NCBI GenBank assembly: GCA_910585815.1
Contig: CAJUFJ010000035.1
Location: 1 to 36,437, forward strand
Direction of reading: 5' to 3'
DNA from: an uncultured Oscillospiraceae bacterium
Lineage (GTDB): Bacteria; Bacillota; Clostridia; Oscillospirales; Oscillospiraceae
DNA length: 36,437 nucleotides
The notes beneath the pieces are model-generated. The model saw only the letters and a list, made by a program, of their open reading frames with translations. It had not been told where the DNA came from and ran no database searches. A program made the translations under genes and the position numbers. Shown here piece after piece: positions 1-9,324 of this stretch; the first letter of the stretch is position 1, and every line of letters begins with the position of its first letter.

Positions 1-56
1 GTGTGCGCACTGGGGCACCTCCTTTCAAAAGGAGGCTTGCCGCTGCGGCGGGACGC
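1..56. repeat. Palindromic repeat family A, left-end copy
   Basis: The first bases hold half of the palindrome GCCCCAGTGTGCGCACTGG and then the hairpin CCTCCTTTCAAAAGGAGG. The same unit occurs at 13435-13494 and, reverse complemented, at 36380-36437. It is a short intergenic repeat of the genome and contains no gene. The downstream permease ends at 65. Confidence 0.8.
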
Positions 57-64
57 AGGTTTCC

Positions 65-1912
65 CTAGGCATTCTTCGCCATTCTCCTACAGGCCAGGGC
101 GGTGGCCAGGAAGTACCCCCCGTAGACCACCAGAATCACCCCGGCGGTGACAAGGGAGCTGGCGGCGCTGTCCACCTTGCCCACCGCAAAGATGATGTCG
201 TTGGCCGCCTTCATGCCCACGGCGGAGTGGACCAGGGCCAGGACCAGGGGCAGCAGGAAGGCCAGGGCCACCTGCTGGGTGGCGGATTTTTTCATCTGCT
301 TCTCCTCCGCCCCCAGGCGGCGGAGGACGGCGTACCGCCCGGTGTTGTCCGCCCCCTGGCTCAGCTGCTGGAGGGCCAGCACCGCCGCGGCGGCCAGCAG
401 GAAGGTGAAGCCCAGGTACAGCCCCAGGAACAGGGCCAGAATCTTGTTGCCCACCATGTCGGCATAGATGGACAGCCGGGTCTCCGCCCGGACGGACAGC
501 CTTTCATTCAGCGGCCGGACCAGCTGGAGAAGCTGATTTTCTGTCTCCATCTTATCCTCCCCGGCGTAGTCGGCGGACCACACCTGACGTCGGGGCTCCA
601 GCTGCTGGACCACCTCGTCAGAGACGATGGTGCAGTCCAGATTCAGGCGGCCGGTGGACAGCTGGCTTCCGAACACGACATATTCCGAGGGGAGGGGGCC
701 GCTGTAGGCCGGCTTGCCCTGGCGGGCCATGAGAGCGTTGTAGTCTGACAACCGGAGGGCCGTATCGGCGTTTTCATACCCGGTGATCTCCTTGTTGTTG
801 TAGTAGACCATCATATCATAGCGCCAGGCCAGCTTTTCATCGGGATTGAAGCCCCCTGCCCGGAGAAGGGCGTCAAAGTCAACGGTTTCTGTGTCCCCCG
901 ACTGGTTCTGCACCGTGATATCGAAGGGGGCCTCCCCGTCGGTCATGGCGGTGAGGGTGGAGTTGAGCCCCAGCGAGCTGGCGGTGATGCCGATGGCCAG
1001 CAGCAGGAGGATGCACACCACCGTCTGGGCCAGATAGGTGGTGTGGACCTTGCTGATCCACTGCCGCAGGGTAAACACGTTCAGGTTACGGAAATACAGC
1101 CCCGGGTGGCCCTGGACGAACTTCATCACAAAGCCGGACAGGGACCGGAAGATAAGCAGGGTACCCGCCGTGCCCAGCCCCAGCATGGGGAAGCACAGGA
1201 AGGGGACGGCAATGGCCAGAGCCATGCCGAAGATGAGCAGGATGGCGTAGGCGGCGGCCAGGCATACTACCCCCAGCACAAACTGAAACACCGCCACCCC
1301 CAGGGGCCGGGGTTTTAACACCTCGTTTTTCCGCTCCCCGTGGATCAGGTCAATCAGCTTCGCCCGGGACACCTGCACCCCGGACAGAGCCATCACCAGC
1401 AGGAAGATGACGCCGAAGTACAGCACCGTCTTGCCCGCCGCCCCGGAGGAAAATTTCACAGCCAGCATGTCGGACACGTCTATCTCGAACATGGACAGGG
1501 TGAGGGCGGACATCCCAAAGCTGGCCGCCACCCCCAGGGCCAGTCCGGCGATGAGGGAGATGAGCCCGATGAGCCCCGTCTCCAAGAACAGCAGCCGGGA
1601 CACCTGCCCCTGGCTCAGGCCCAGCAGCAGGTAGGTGCCCAGCTCCCGCTTCCGGCGGCGGAGGAGAAAGCGGTTGGCGTAAAGGATCAGGCAGGCCAGC
1701 ACCACCGCCACGAAGACGGAAAAAATGTCTATCAGCATGGTGATGGCCTCCACGATGGGGTTGCCCACATTGGACAGATAGACCAGCGCCCCCTGATCCT
1801 GAATGGAGTTAAAGGTGTAGAACAGGCACACGCCGAAGGTGAGGGTGAGCAGATACACCCCGTAATCCCGGAAGGACCGGCGCACGTTGCGCAGAGCCAG
1901 CTTAGAGAACAT
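65..1912 (-). CDS. Bce-type ABC transporter permease (FtsX-like)
   Basis: A 615-residue membrane subunit of a BceAB-type exporter or detoxification module, a family that confers resistance to lantibiotics and bacitracin-like peptides. I count about ten hydrophobic segments (near residues 17-37, 59-84, 107-137, 162-182, two in 204-255, 295-318, 497-520, 552-571, 587-610). A soluble domain of about 180 residues lies between the seventh and eighth, which is the BceB topology. The start ATG overlaps the end of the upstream ATPase gene by 11 bp, so the two are co-translated. The usual BceRS two-component genes are not in the window. Substrate is unknown; family assignment is firm. Confidence 0.9.
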   Translation of the reverse strand: MFSKLALRNVRRSFRDYGVYLLTLTFGVCLFYTFNSIQDQGALVYLSNVGNPIVEAITMLIDIFSVFVAVVLACLILYANRFLLRRRKRELGTYLLLGLSQGQVSRLLFLETGLIGLISLIAGLALGVAASFGMSALTLSMFEIDVSDMLAVKFSSGAAGKTVLYFGVIFLLVMALSGVQVSRAKLIDLIHGERKNEVLKPRPLGVAVFQFVLGVVCLAAAYAILLIFGMALAIAVPFLCFPMLGLGTAGTLLIFRSLSGFVMKFVQGHPGLYFRNLNVFTLRQWISKVHTTYLAQTVVCILLLLAIGITASSLGLNSTLTAMTDGEAPFDITVQNQSGDTETVDFDALLRAGGFNPDEKLAWRYDMMVYYNNKEITGYENADTALRLSDYNALMARQGKPAYSGPLPSEYVVFGSQLSTGRLNLDCTIVSDEVVQQLEPRRQVWSADYAGEDKMETENQLLQLVRPLNERLSVRAETRLSIYADMVGNKILALFLGLYLGFTFLLAAAAVLALQQLSQGADNTGRYAVLRRLGAEEKQMKKSATQQVALAFLLPLVLALVHSAVGMKAANDIIFAVGKVDSAASSLVTAGVILVVYGGYFLATALACRRMAKNA

Positions 1913-2669
1913 CCGCCATCCCTCCCCCCATCTCGGTGACTACCTGTATGATCTTCTTGAAAAAGACCTTCCGGCTGTCGTTTCCCCGGTGAAGCTCCAG
2001 GAAGAGCTTGCCGTCCCGGAGGAAGACCACCCGGCGGCAGCAGCTGGCGGTAAACGCGTCGTGGGTGACCATGAGGATGGTGGCGCCCAGCTCCATGTTC
2101 AGCTCGTCCAGCCGGTCCAGCAGCAGCTGGGAGGACTTGGAGTCCAGCGCCCCGGTGGGCTCGTCGGCCAGCACCAAGGCCGGGTGGGTCACCATGGCCC
2201 GGGCGGCGGCGCACCGCTGCTGCTGGCCTCCGGACATCTGGTAGGGGTACTTGTCCAGGCAGTCGGCAATGCCAAGAAGGTCCGCCATCTCCCGCACCCG
2301 CCGGTCGATCTTCTGGGCGGGCGCCCGGATAATGGACAGGGACAGGGCGATATTCTCATAGGTGGTGAGGGTGTCCAGCAGGTTGCAGTCCTGGAAGATG
2401 AACCCCAGCCGCTCCCGGCGGAATTTGGCCAGCTCCTTGCCCTTGAGGCGGGTAAGCTCCTTCCCGTCGATGACGATGGAGCCGGCGGAGGGCCGGTCGA
2501 TGGTGGACACGCAGTTTAACAGGGTGGTTTTGCCCGATCCGGAGGGCCCCATCACTCCTACGAACTCCCCCGCCTCCAGGGACAGGGACACGCCGTCCAG
2601 CGCCCGGGTCAGCGACCCGCCCTTTCCATAGACCTTTTTCAGGTCGGTAACCGTTAAAATCTCAGACAT
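1902..2669 (-). CDS. Bce-type ABC transporter ATP-binding protein
   Basis: A 255-residue ATPase partner of the permease that follows it. Walker A is GPSGSGKTT at 41-49, the Q-loop glutamine is at 93, the signature MSGGQQQ is at 145-151, Walker B is LVLADE at 165-170 and the H-loop histidine is at 203. This is the LolD/MacB/BceA class. A longer in-frame reading to 2711 exists, but the ATG at 2667-2669 has an AAGGGAG ribosome site 7-8 bases upstream and gives the usual family N-terminus, so I chose it. It is transcribed divergently from the zinc-ribbon operon at 2961. Confidence 0.92.
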   Translation of the reverse strand: MSEILTVTDLKKVYGKGGSLTRALDGVSLSLEAGEFVGVMGPSGSGKTTLLNCVSTIDRPSAGSIVIDGKELTRLKGKELAKFRRERLGFIFQDCNLLDTLTTYENIALSLSIIRAPAQKIDRRVREMADLLGIADCLDKYPYQMSGGQQQRCAAARAMVTHPALVLADEPTGALDSKSSQLLLDRLDELNMELGATILMVTHDAFTASCCRRVVFLRDGKLFLELHRGNDSRKVFFKKIIQVVTEMGGGMADVL

Positions 2670-2960
2670 AATGCGTTGCTCCCTTCGTTTAACTGTACTA
2701 GAGCATATCATACAGTTGTGAAAAATGCTCTAAAGGAACTATGAGGATTTTCTTAAGGTTTTTTTAAAATCCCCCGGGGCGGCCTTCTGTGAGAAGGGGC
2801 CGGAGCATAGGGTGAAGCACCGGGGCGGAGAGGGCAGCTGGGAAATGTGTCGATTTATCGGAAAAGTTCTTGCTTTTTATCGTGAAATGTGTCATACTGT
2901 AAACTGGTTTTTATCTGTGTGTCCCTGTCGCCAGTCCGGCGGTGAGGCAAAAAACTGGTA
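2670..2960. promoter_or_regulatory. Divergent intergenic region with promoter for the zinc-ribbon operon
   Basis: On the plus strand TTGCTT (2870-2875), a 17-base spacer and CATACT (2893-2898) form a plausible sigma-A promoter about 60 bases before the operon start. On the minus strand a TATGAT-like -10 lies near 2706-2711 without a good -35. The stretch 2702-2733 contains a gapped inverted repeat, GAGCAT/ATGCTC, that could be a binding site for a response regulator; this is only a suggestion. No gene is seen here. Confidence 0.45.
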
Positions 2961-5263
2961 ATGAGAGAATGGAACGTGTTTTGTAAAAATTGCGGCAAAG
3001 AACTACCTGACAGCGCAAAATTTTGCAGCGGCTGCGGCACCCCTGTGATTTCAGAGGTCACAGCCCCCGGGGTGGAGCCCCCTCAGCCCCCGGTGGAGGA
3101 GACTCCCGTCTCCCCCGCGCCCCCGGCAGAGGAGGTCCCTGTCCCCTCCGCGTCCCCCACGGAAGATCTCACGGCCCCGGTCGTCCCGGTTCAGCCCGAC
3201 GCCCCTCAGGGGGAGGAGCACGTCCCCGCGCCGGTTACGAAGCGCCGGGGCGTCAGCGGCATGGTGGTCATCGGCCTGGGCGCGGTGGCGGCCATCGTGG
3301 TGATTGTGCTGTGGTCAAGCTGTTTTCCGGCATGGGCGGCGGCGGCAAGCGGGGACAGGCCTTCGCCTATCTGAATGACGACGCAGAACTGATGTACCTG
3401 GCCGACCTGAAGGAGAAGACCGAGCCCATCGAGGTCACCGACGAGGCCGACAGCAACACCAGGGTGCAGTTCACCGCCGACGGCAAGACCATGTACTTCC
3501 GAGACAGCCGGAACGCCCTGTATAAGATTGCCGTGTCCGAGCTGAAAAAGGACGGACGGCCCGAGCGGGTCTCCCGGGACGTGACCAGCTTCACTGTGCT
3601 GAAAACCGGAAACGTGCTCTACACCAAGGACGGCAGCCGGGGCACCGAGCTGAATTGCTACACCGGCAAGGAGGACTTCCGCATTACCAAGGCGTTCAGC
3701 ACCTATGAGCTCAGCGAGGACCATAAGACGGTCTACTACACCGAGCTGGATGAGGATGACAGCACCTTGACCCTCTATAAGTCGGCCCTGAAGAAGGACG
3801 CTCAGGCCGAGGAGCTGCTGGACGGCGCCACCACCATCTACACCGACTTCGACTCCAGCGTTCTCGTCTACGGCGAGGGTGAGCTGGATGTGCTGGACGA
3901 CGATCTGGCCTATGCCAACGACACCGACTGGAACACCGTCACCGTCTACTCCTGCAAGCCCGGCGGCGAGCCCACCGAGCTGGTGAAGGATATCTGCGCC
4001 GTCAACGGGCTGACGGTAGACGGCGACAAGGTGAGCTTTTACTATATGATAGAGGACCTGGAGGAGTGCTCCCTCTACGACCTGGTCAGCGACACCCAGC
4101 AGAGCAGCGACGCCGCCATCACCGCCCAGGAGCTGGTCCGCCCCAGCTGGTACAACGAGTATTACCCCAGCGAGTTCTACGTGGAAGGGAATACTGTGTA
4201 CTTTAAGGACAGCCAGGGCAACAGCTTCCCCATCGACACCAGCGAGCTCCAGGCCAGCACCGGCCGTCCCGCCGCCGAGCTGTACACCTGGGAGGTCCGG
4301 CCCATTGCCGAGGCCAACGCCCGTGAGCGGTATAACGCCGCCATGGAGGAGTACAACAGCAAATATGAGTCGTGGAGCGCGGCCAACAGCCGCAATCAGA
4401 TGCGGGAGAGCCTGAAAAACGAGAGCTACATCCAGCGCTCCTATTCTATCTACCACTACAACAACGCCCCCGCCGACACCCCCATCGCCACCGGCGTGAG
4501 CGTCAGCCAGGGGACAGCGGCCCCCGATCAGGGCATCTTCCTGTATAAGAAGGCCAACACTTCCGAGGGCAAGGTGTGCGACCTGGCCGACCTGAGCTAC
4601 TACAGGGAGGTCTTTGACTACCTGAACAAGGGCGGCGAGGACGACCCCTGGTATCAGAACGTGGGCGGCACCGAGAGCGTTCTGGAGCTGGACGACGAGA
4701 CCCGCATCAGCGGTCTTTACATCCTCAACGGCAAGGAGGCCGTGCTGGAGCTGAACGAGGACAGCGAGTACTGGCTGGACGCCTACTCCATCGGCAAGAC
4801 GGCCCTCACCTTCGCCAACACCGTCACCGACGACGAATACTCCGCGCTGGAACTGGCCACGGACGCCAAGGGCAATGATGTGCTCTACTACTTTACCGAC
4901 ACTGAGAGCGAGAACTATGGCACCCTGGGCGATTTCAACCGCTACAGCGGCGGCAAGGCCGAGGTGCTGGCCAAGGAGGTCTACACCGTTCGGATTTTGG
5001 ACGAGGACGGCGCCATCTACGCGGTCACCGATGTGGACCGGAACGGCAGTGAGCTGTCCCTGCTCCAGAGCGACAAACCCACCGTCATCAATGACGAGCT
5101 GGACGGCAATGTGCTGATTTTCCTGGACAGCAAGCAGCTGCTCTACACCGCCGACGGCGACCTCTACCTGTGGAACGGCAAGGAGGAGCGCCGGGTGGCC
5201 AAGGATGTAATGCGTGTCTGGGCCAACGACAAGATGGCCTACACCACCTACAGCGCCTATTAA
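2961..5263 (+). CDS. Zinc-ribbon, membrane-anchored beta-propeller-like protein, frameshifted
   Basis: Two overlapping frames make one protein of about 767 residues if one base is restored. The first frame (2961-3326) encodes a zinc ribbon (Cys8, 11, 22, 25), a Pro/Glu-rich linker and a membrane segment (residues 99-118) ending SSCF. The second (from 3326 to 5263) continues SGMGGGGKRGQ and then a long acidic domain with repeated 'DGKTMYFRD'-like strands, resembling DUF5050/TolB-like propellers. The break coincides with the TTTT run at 3323-3326. The intact paralogue at 6382 has SSLF at the matching place after its membrane segment, which supports joining the frames there. The second frame has no convincing start codon of its own. 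First gene of the operon. GTG at 2976 is an alternative start. Function unknown; possibly an envelope sensor. Confidence 0.75.
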
Positions 5264-5305
5264 GGGCGGAGGGACACACACGACGTTTAAGGAGGAGAGA
5301 ACCCT

Positions 5306-5719
5306 ATGGCTATGTTTGACAGTTTGAAGGACACACTGAACAAGAGCGTGGCGGCGGTAAGCGTCAAGTCCGAGACCCTGGTGGAGAGCAGCCGCATCAA
5401 GTCCGCCATCAGCAACGCGCAGAAGCGTATGACCGGCGAGATGAACGAGCTGGGGGCCAAGTTCTATGCCAGCTGGAAGGCCGGCCAGGCCAGTGTGGAG
5501 GCCTTTTCCGGGGAGTTTGCCAGCATCCAGGGCATCGAGCAGGAGATCGCTGAGCTGAACGCCCGCCTGGAGCAGATCAAGGCGGAGGAGGACCGCATCC
5601 TGGGGGCGGCTCAGAAGCCCGCCGCCCCCGCCGCCGGCAGCATCTTCTGCACCAGCTGCGGAAAGGCGCTGGCCGCCGGCAGCCGCTTCTGCGACGGCTG
5701 CGGCGCCCCTGTAACCTGA
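5306..5719 (+). CDS. Small coiled-coil protein with C-terminal zinc ribbon
   Basis: A 137-residue soluble protein. The N-terminal 100 residues are helical with a probable coiled coil at about 74-100 (EQEIAELNARLEQ). An Ala/Pro linker leads to a zinc ribbon with Cys115, 118, 129 and 132. A strong AAGGAGGAGAG ribosome site precedes the ATG. It lies 42 bp after the frameshifted zinc-ribbon gene and 4 bp before the ABC ATPase, so it belongs to the same transcript. The ribbon closely resembles those of its two neighbours, which suggests a shared partner or regulatory role. No specific function is recognised. Confidence 0.85.
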   Translation: MAMFDSLKDTLNKSVAAVSVKSETLVESSRIKSAISNAQKRMTGEMNELGAKFYASWKAGQASVEAFSGEFASIQGIEQEIAELNARLEQIKAEEDRILGAAQKPAAPAAGSIFCTSCGKALAAGSRFCDGCGAPVT

Positions 5720-5723
5720 CCTC

Positions 5724-6353
5724 ATGCTGGAGGTACGCCAGCTGTGCAAGAGCTACGGGGGCCGGCAGGTACTGGCCCCCGCCAGCTTCGTCCTCCCGCC
5801 GGGCCAGTGCCTGGGCCTGGCAGGGAGCAACGGCTCCGGCAAGTCCACCCTGCTCCGCCTGCTGGCTCAGATCCAGCGGCCAGACAGCGGCGACGTCCTG
5901 TTTCAGGGCCGCTCCGTGCTGGGCGACCGGCACTTTCTGCGCCGGCAACTGGGCTACGTCCCCCAGAGCGCCGAGCTGGCCCGGGAGCTGACGGTGGGGC
6001 AGCAGCTGGACCTGTGGCAGCGGGCCTGCGGCCTCACCGGCCCCCCGCCCCCCGAGGTGTTGGAGCTGCTGGGGCTGGAGCCCCTGCAAAACAAGCCCAT
6101 CCGGTCCCTGTCCGGGGGGATGGCCCAGCGGGTGAGCATCGCCCTGGCCCTGCTGGCCCGGCCCCAGGTGCTGCTGATGGACGAGTCCACCGCCGGCCTG
6201 GACCAGGACTATGTCCCCCGGCTGCTGGACTGGCTGGAGGGCGTCTACCTGCCGGGAGGGGGCAGCGTGATATGGTGCAGCCACCACCCGGCGGAGCTGG
6301 AGCGGCTGTGCGGCGCCGTGCTGCGCCTGGAGGACGGAAAACTGGTCTCATGA
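5724..6353 (+). CDS. ABC transporter ATP-binding protein
   Basis: A 209-residue ATPase. Walker A GSNGSGKST is at 34-42, Q-loop Gln81, signature LSGGM at 129-133, Walker B VLLMDE at 149-154 and the H-loop His at 187/188. It is of the short ABC-2 exporter type and probably pairs with the two permeases at 8116 and 9321. Spacing to the upstream gene is 4 bp. No good Shine-Dalgarno is visible (only a weak GGCGCCCC region), so coupled translation is likely. Substrate unknown. Confidence 0.92.
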   Translation: MLEVRQLCKSYGGRQVLAPASFVLPPGQCLGLAGSNGSGKSTLLRLLAQIQRPDSGDVLFQGRSVLGDRHFLRRQLGYVPQSAELARELTVGQQLDLWQRACGLTGPPPPEVLELLGLEPLQNKPIRSLSGGMAQRVSIALALLARPQVLLMDESTAGLDQDYVPRLLDWLEGVYLPGGGSVIWCSHHPAELERLCGAVLRLEDGKLVS

Positions 6354-6381
6354 CTTTTTTGGGAAAAATGGAGGATACGCC

Positions 6382-8109
6382 ATGTTGTGTAGAAATTGTG
6401 GAAAAGAGATGCGGGACGACGCCCGCTTCTGCCCCAACTGCGGCGCGGTAAACGGCGGCCCGTCGGCCGGTCCGGTCCCGCCCGACGCGGGCCGGCAGGG
6501 CTGGGGCGCTCCAGCCGGTGGGGCCGGGGCGGCTGCCCCGGCCGAGGGCGCTCCCAAGCGTCGCGGCCTGGGGCTGGTGATCGGCGCGGGGGTGGCCGCT
6601 GTGGCGGTGATCGCCCTGCTGGTGGTGGGGGTGAGCAGCCTGTTTGCCTCCCCCAGGGGGACTGTGGAAAAGGCCTTTACCAAAACCACCGCCGCCTTTG
6701 AGGAGGCCGGCGACAAGCTGGGCATGCCCGACCTGGCCAAGCTGCAAAAGGACCGGTCCATCAGCGGCAGCTTCCGGGTGGAGCTGACGGGAATCAGCAG
6801 CCAGCTGGTGGGCTACGACCTGTCCGACCTCTACGGCCTGGGCCTGGGGATGCGGACCAACTACAGCGGCAAGGACCGGAAAATGGATGCCCAGCTGTCC
6901 GCCTTCTGGGACGATGACGAGCTGGTCTCCTTCCAGATGCTGGCCGACAACGCCAACCTCTACCTGGGCTCCTCCCAGTTCACCGACGGCAGCTTTTACG
7001 GCCTGAACACCGAGACCCTGGGGGCCGACCTAAAAAAGCTGTCCGGTGACGACTCGGTGGAGGACATCAGCTTTAACCTGTTCGACCTGATGGACATTAT
7101 TCTGAAAGCGGCCCCCGGCGAGGAGAGCGAGAAGGCCGTAAAGGAGGCCAACAAGGCCCTGAAGGCGGCGCTGGAGGTAAAGAAGACGGGCGCCAAGACC
7201 ATGGACATCCACGGCAAGAGCACCAAAACCACCGCCTACCACGTGGTCATCCCCCAGGACGCCCTGGAGGACTACGTGGACGCCATGGAGGACGTCCTGT
7301 CCTCGGTGGACTACATGAGCATGTATGAGGAGCTGTTCCAGGCCATGGGCGTGTCCAGGGACGATATTGATGATCTGCTGGCCGACCTGGAGGACGTGTA
7401 CGTCTACGGAGACCTGGCCGACGCCGTCAAGTACTTTCTGGACGAGCTGGGCGACGTGGAGGTGGACGTCTACCTCAGCGGCGGCTACGTCTCCGCCATA
7501 CTCTATGAGGAGCGCATCCAGGGCACCAAGGTGGAGGCCGCCCTCTATCTGGGCGGCGGGGACCAGTATGTGGACAACCTGAGCCTGGAAATCAGGGCTG
7601 ACGACAGCGAGCTGCTGGTGGAGTCCGCCGGCAACCACACCGGCAAGGGGGGCGCTTTTACCGACGAGACCACCATCCGCATCAAGGAGGACGGCCGGAG
7701 CGTGGGCCGGCTGACCTCCGAGATGCGCTACGAGCCCAAGGGGAAGGGGAACAACTTCCGCTGGGAGATCGGCGTGGACAGCTTGGGCGTCAGCCTGGGC
7801 GTGGTGGAGATGGAGGGCTCCCTGGCCCTGACCAAGGACTCCCTGGACCTGAAGCTGGAGGATGTGTCGGTGCGCACCATGGGCATGGAGGTGTTCTCCC
7901 TGAGCCTGGAGTACGCCGTGGGCCCCTGCAAGGGGATGGAGGTCTCGGTCAGCTCCCCCACCATGCTGGCCGACATGGACGAGGACGACCTGATGGACCT
8001 GGGCTACGACCTCCAGGCCAACGCCCAGGACTGGGCGCTGGATATGCAGGACCTTTTCACCTCCCGCCTGCCCTCGGAACTGCTCTGGGCGCTGATGTAC
8101 GCCTTTTAA
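6382..8109 (+). CDS. Zinc-ribbon membrane-anchored protein with large extracytoplasmic domain
   Basis: A 575-residue protein built like the first gene of the operon: zinc ribbon at the N-terminus (Cys3, 6, 17, 20), a Gly/Ala/Pro linker, one membrane segment at about 61-82, then a domain of some 490 residues outside the membrane, rich in acidic residues and alternating beta-strand patterns. The zinc ribbon would be cytoplasmic and the rest outside. A weak GGAGGA site precedes the ATG. It sits between the ATPase and the two permeases, 6 bp before the first, so it may be a substrate-binding or regulatory subunit. The large domain is not one I recognise. Confidence 0.88.
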   Translation: MLCRNCGKEMRDDARFCPNCGAVNGGPSAGPVPPDAGRQGWGAPAGGAGAAAPAEGAPKRRGLGLVIGAGVAAVAVIALLVVGVSSLFASPRGTVEKAFTKTTAAFEEAGDKLGMPDLAKLQKDRSISGSFRVELTGISSQLVGYDLSDLYGLGLGMRTNYSGKDRKMDAQLSAFWDDDELVSFQMLADNANLYLGSSQFTDGSFYGLNTETLGADLKKLSGDDSVEDISFNLFDLMDIILKAAPGEESEKAVKEANKALKAALEVKKTGAKTMDIHGKSTKTTAYHVVIPQDALEDYVDAMEDVLSSVDYMSMYEELFQAMGVSRDDIDDLLADLEDVYVYGDLADAVKYFLDELGDVEVDVYLSGGYVSAILYEERIQGTKVEAALYLGGGDQYVDNLSLEIRADDSELLVESAGNHTGKGGAFTDETTIRIKEDGRSVGRLTSEMRYEPKGKGNNFRWEIGVDSLGVSLGVVEMEGSLALTKDSLDLKLEDVSVRTMGMEVFSLSLEYAVGPCKGMEVSVSSPTMLADMDEDDLMDLGYDLQANAQDWALDMQDLFTSRLPSELLWALMYAF

Positions 8110-8115
8110 CCGGGC

Positions 8116-9324
8116 ATGAAGGGGCTGCGCTACTTTGAAAAACTGACGGCATTGACCATGGGGAAGCTCTGCCAACAGCGTTGGCTGTTGGCAGGGCTTG
8201 TCCTTTTGTGCCTTCTGCTGCCTCTGGGGGCGGGCCGGGCGGCGGAGGCGCTGCTGAGCCGGGGGGTAAACTTCGCCGGCGTGACCCTGGCCATCACCGC
8301 CCCGGAGGGGGACAACGTCCCCCAGCTGCTGGAGCAGTTCATGGGGGAGATGGAGGACATCGCCCAGTACTGTGACATTGTGGCCCTGGAGGAGGGGGCC
8401 GCCCTGGAGGCCCTGAGCCGGGGGGAGGTCACCGCCGTGCTGGTCCTGCCGGAGCGCTTCATCCAGGGGGTGATGTGGGGGGAGAACCCGGACCTGCGGC
8501 TGATTGTGGCCGGAGACCGGCCCCTGGAGTCCCTGCTGCTGCTGTGGGTGGGCCAGAGCGCCAGCGATATCCTGTCCGCCTTCCAGGGCGGGGTGTATGC
8601 TGTGCTGGACCTCTACCAGGCGGCCCCGCCCCCTGGCCTCACCCGGGACCAGGTGGTGGTGGATATCAACCTGCGCTACATCTCCCTGGCCACCGGCCGG
8701 GCGGACATGTTCCAGACCGAGATGGTCACCGCCACCCAGGCCCTGCCCATCCCCCTCCACTACGCCCTGTCGCTGGCCGCCTTCTTCGCCCTGTCGGCCG
8801 CCCCGGTGTTCGTCCCCCTCTACGGCGGGGACTGGCTCCGGTTCCAACGGCGGCTGCGGGCGGCGGGCCGGGGGACGGCGGGGGGCTGCTTCAGCGCCCT
8901 GGCCGCCTGCGCGCCCGTCCTGTTTCTGCTGCTGTTCCCCGCCCTGCTGCTGGCGGGGGAGGGGCACCCGCTGGCCCTGGCGGGGGCCGCCCTGGGGATG
9001 GCCCTGTTCTGCGGCCTGTTCTGCGGGGTGTGCTGCCTGGCCGCCGGAAGCGCCGGGGGGTGCGGCCTGCTGTCCTTCGGCGGTGCCCTGCTGTCCCTGG
9101 CCCTGGCCGGGGGGATTATCCCGCCGGTGCTGCTGCCCGCCCCGGTGCGGCGGCTGAGCGGGCTGTCGCCGGTGACCTGGCTGCGGCAGCTGGCCGCCGG
9201 GGCCATGGGCTATGAGGTCCCCCTGTCCGCCTGGGCGGGCCTGACGCTGGGCGGAGCCGGGATGGCCCTGGCGATGGCGGTGCTCTACCGCCGCCGGGTG
9301 GACGGAGAGGAGGGGACGCCGTGA
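8116..9324 (+). CDS. ABC-2 type transporter permease
   Basis: A 402-residue membrane protein with one N-terminal membrane segment (about 22-45), an extracytoplasmic domain of about 170 residues, and five or six closely spaced segments from about 216 to the C-terminus. This is the ABC2_membrane_3 (YhgE/YhfJ-like) layout. The gene starts 6 bp after the zinc-ribbon protein and overlaps the next permease by four bases (GTGA), showing translational coupling. With the second permease it would form a heterodimeric channel driven by the ATPase at 5724. Confidence 0.88.
   Translation: MKGLRYFEKLTALTMGKLCQQRWLLAGLVLLCLLLPLGAGRAAEALLSRGVNFAGVTLAITAPEGDNVPQLLEQFMGEMEDIAQYCDIVALEEGAALEALSRGEVTAVLVLPERFIQGVMWGENPDLRLIVAGDRPLESLLLLWVGQSASDILSAFQGGVYAVLDLYQAAPPPGLTRDQVVVDINLRYISLATGRADMFQTEMVTATQALPIPLHYALSLAAFFALSAAPVFVPLYGGDWLRFQRRLRAAGRGTAGGCFSALAACAPVLFLLLFPALLLAGEGHPLALAGAALGMALFCGLFCGVCCLAAGSAGGCGLLSFGGALLSLALAGGIIPPVLLPAPVRRLSGLSPVTWLRQLAAGAMGYEVPLSAWAGLTLGGAGMALAMAVLYRRRVDGEEGTP

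Noticed and set aside
3311..3340. Programmed -1 frameshifting in the first zinc-ribbon gene
   Set aside because: No X-XXY-YYZ heptamer and no clear downstream pseudoknot; only a TTTT run. A one-base indel is simpler, so slippage is kept only as an alternative.
3206..5749. An 847-residue minus-strand frame opposite the zinc-ribbon gene
   Set aside because: Low-complexity Val/Gly/Leu-rich composition typical of antisense of a GC-rich gene; the plus strand has clear domains, ribosome sites and operon structure.
7030..8967. A 645-residue minus-strand frame opposite the second large zinc-ribbon gene
   Set aside because: Gln/His/Gly-rich antisense shadow spanning the boundary of two real genes.
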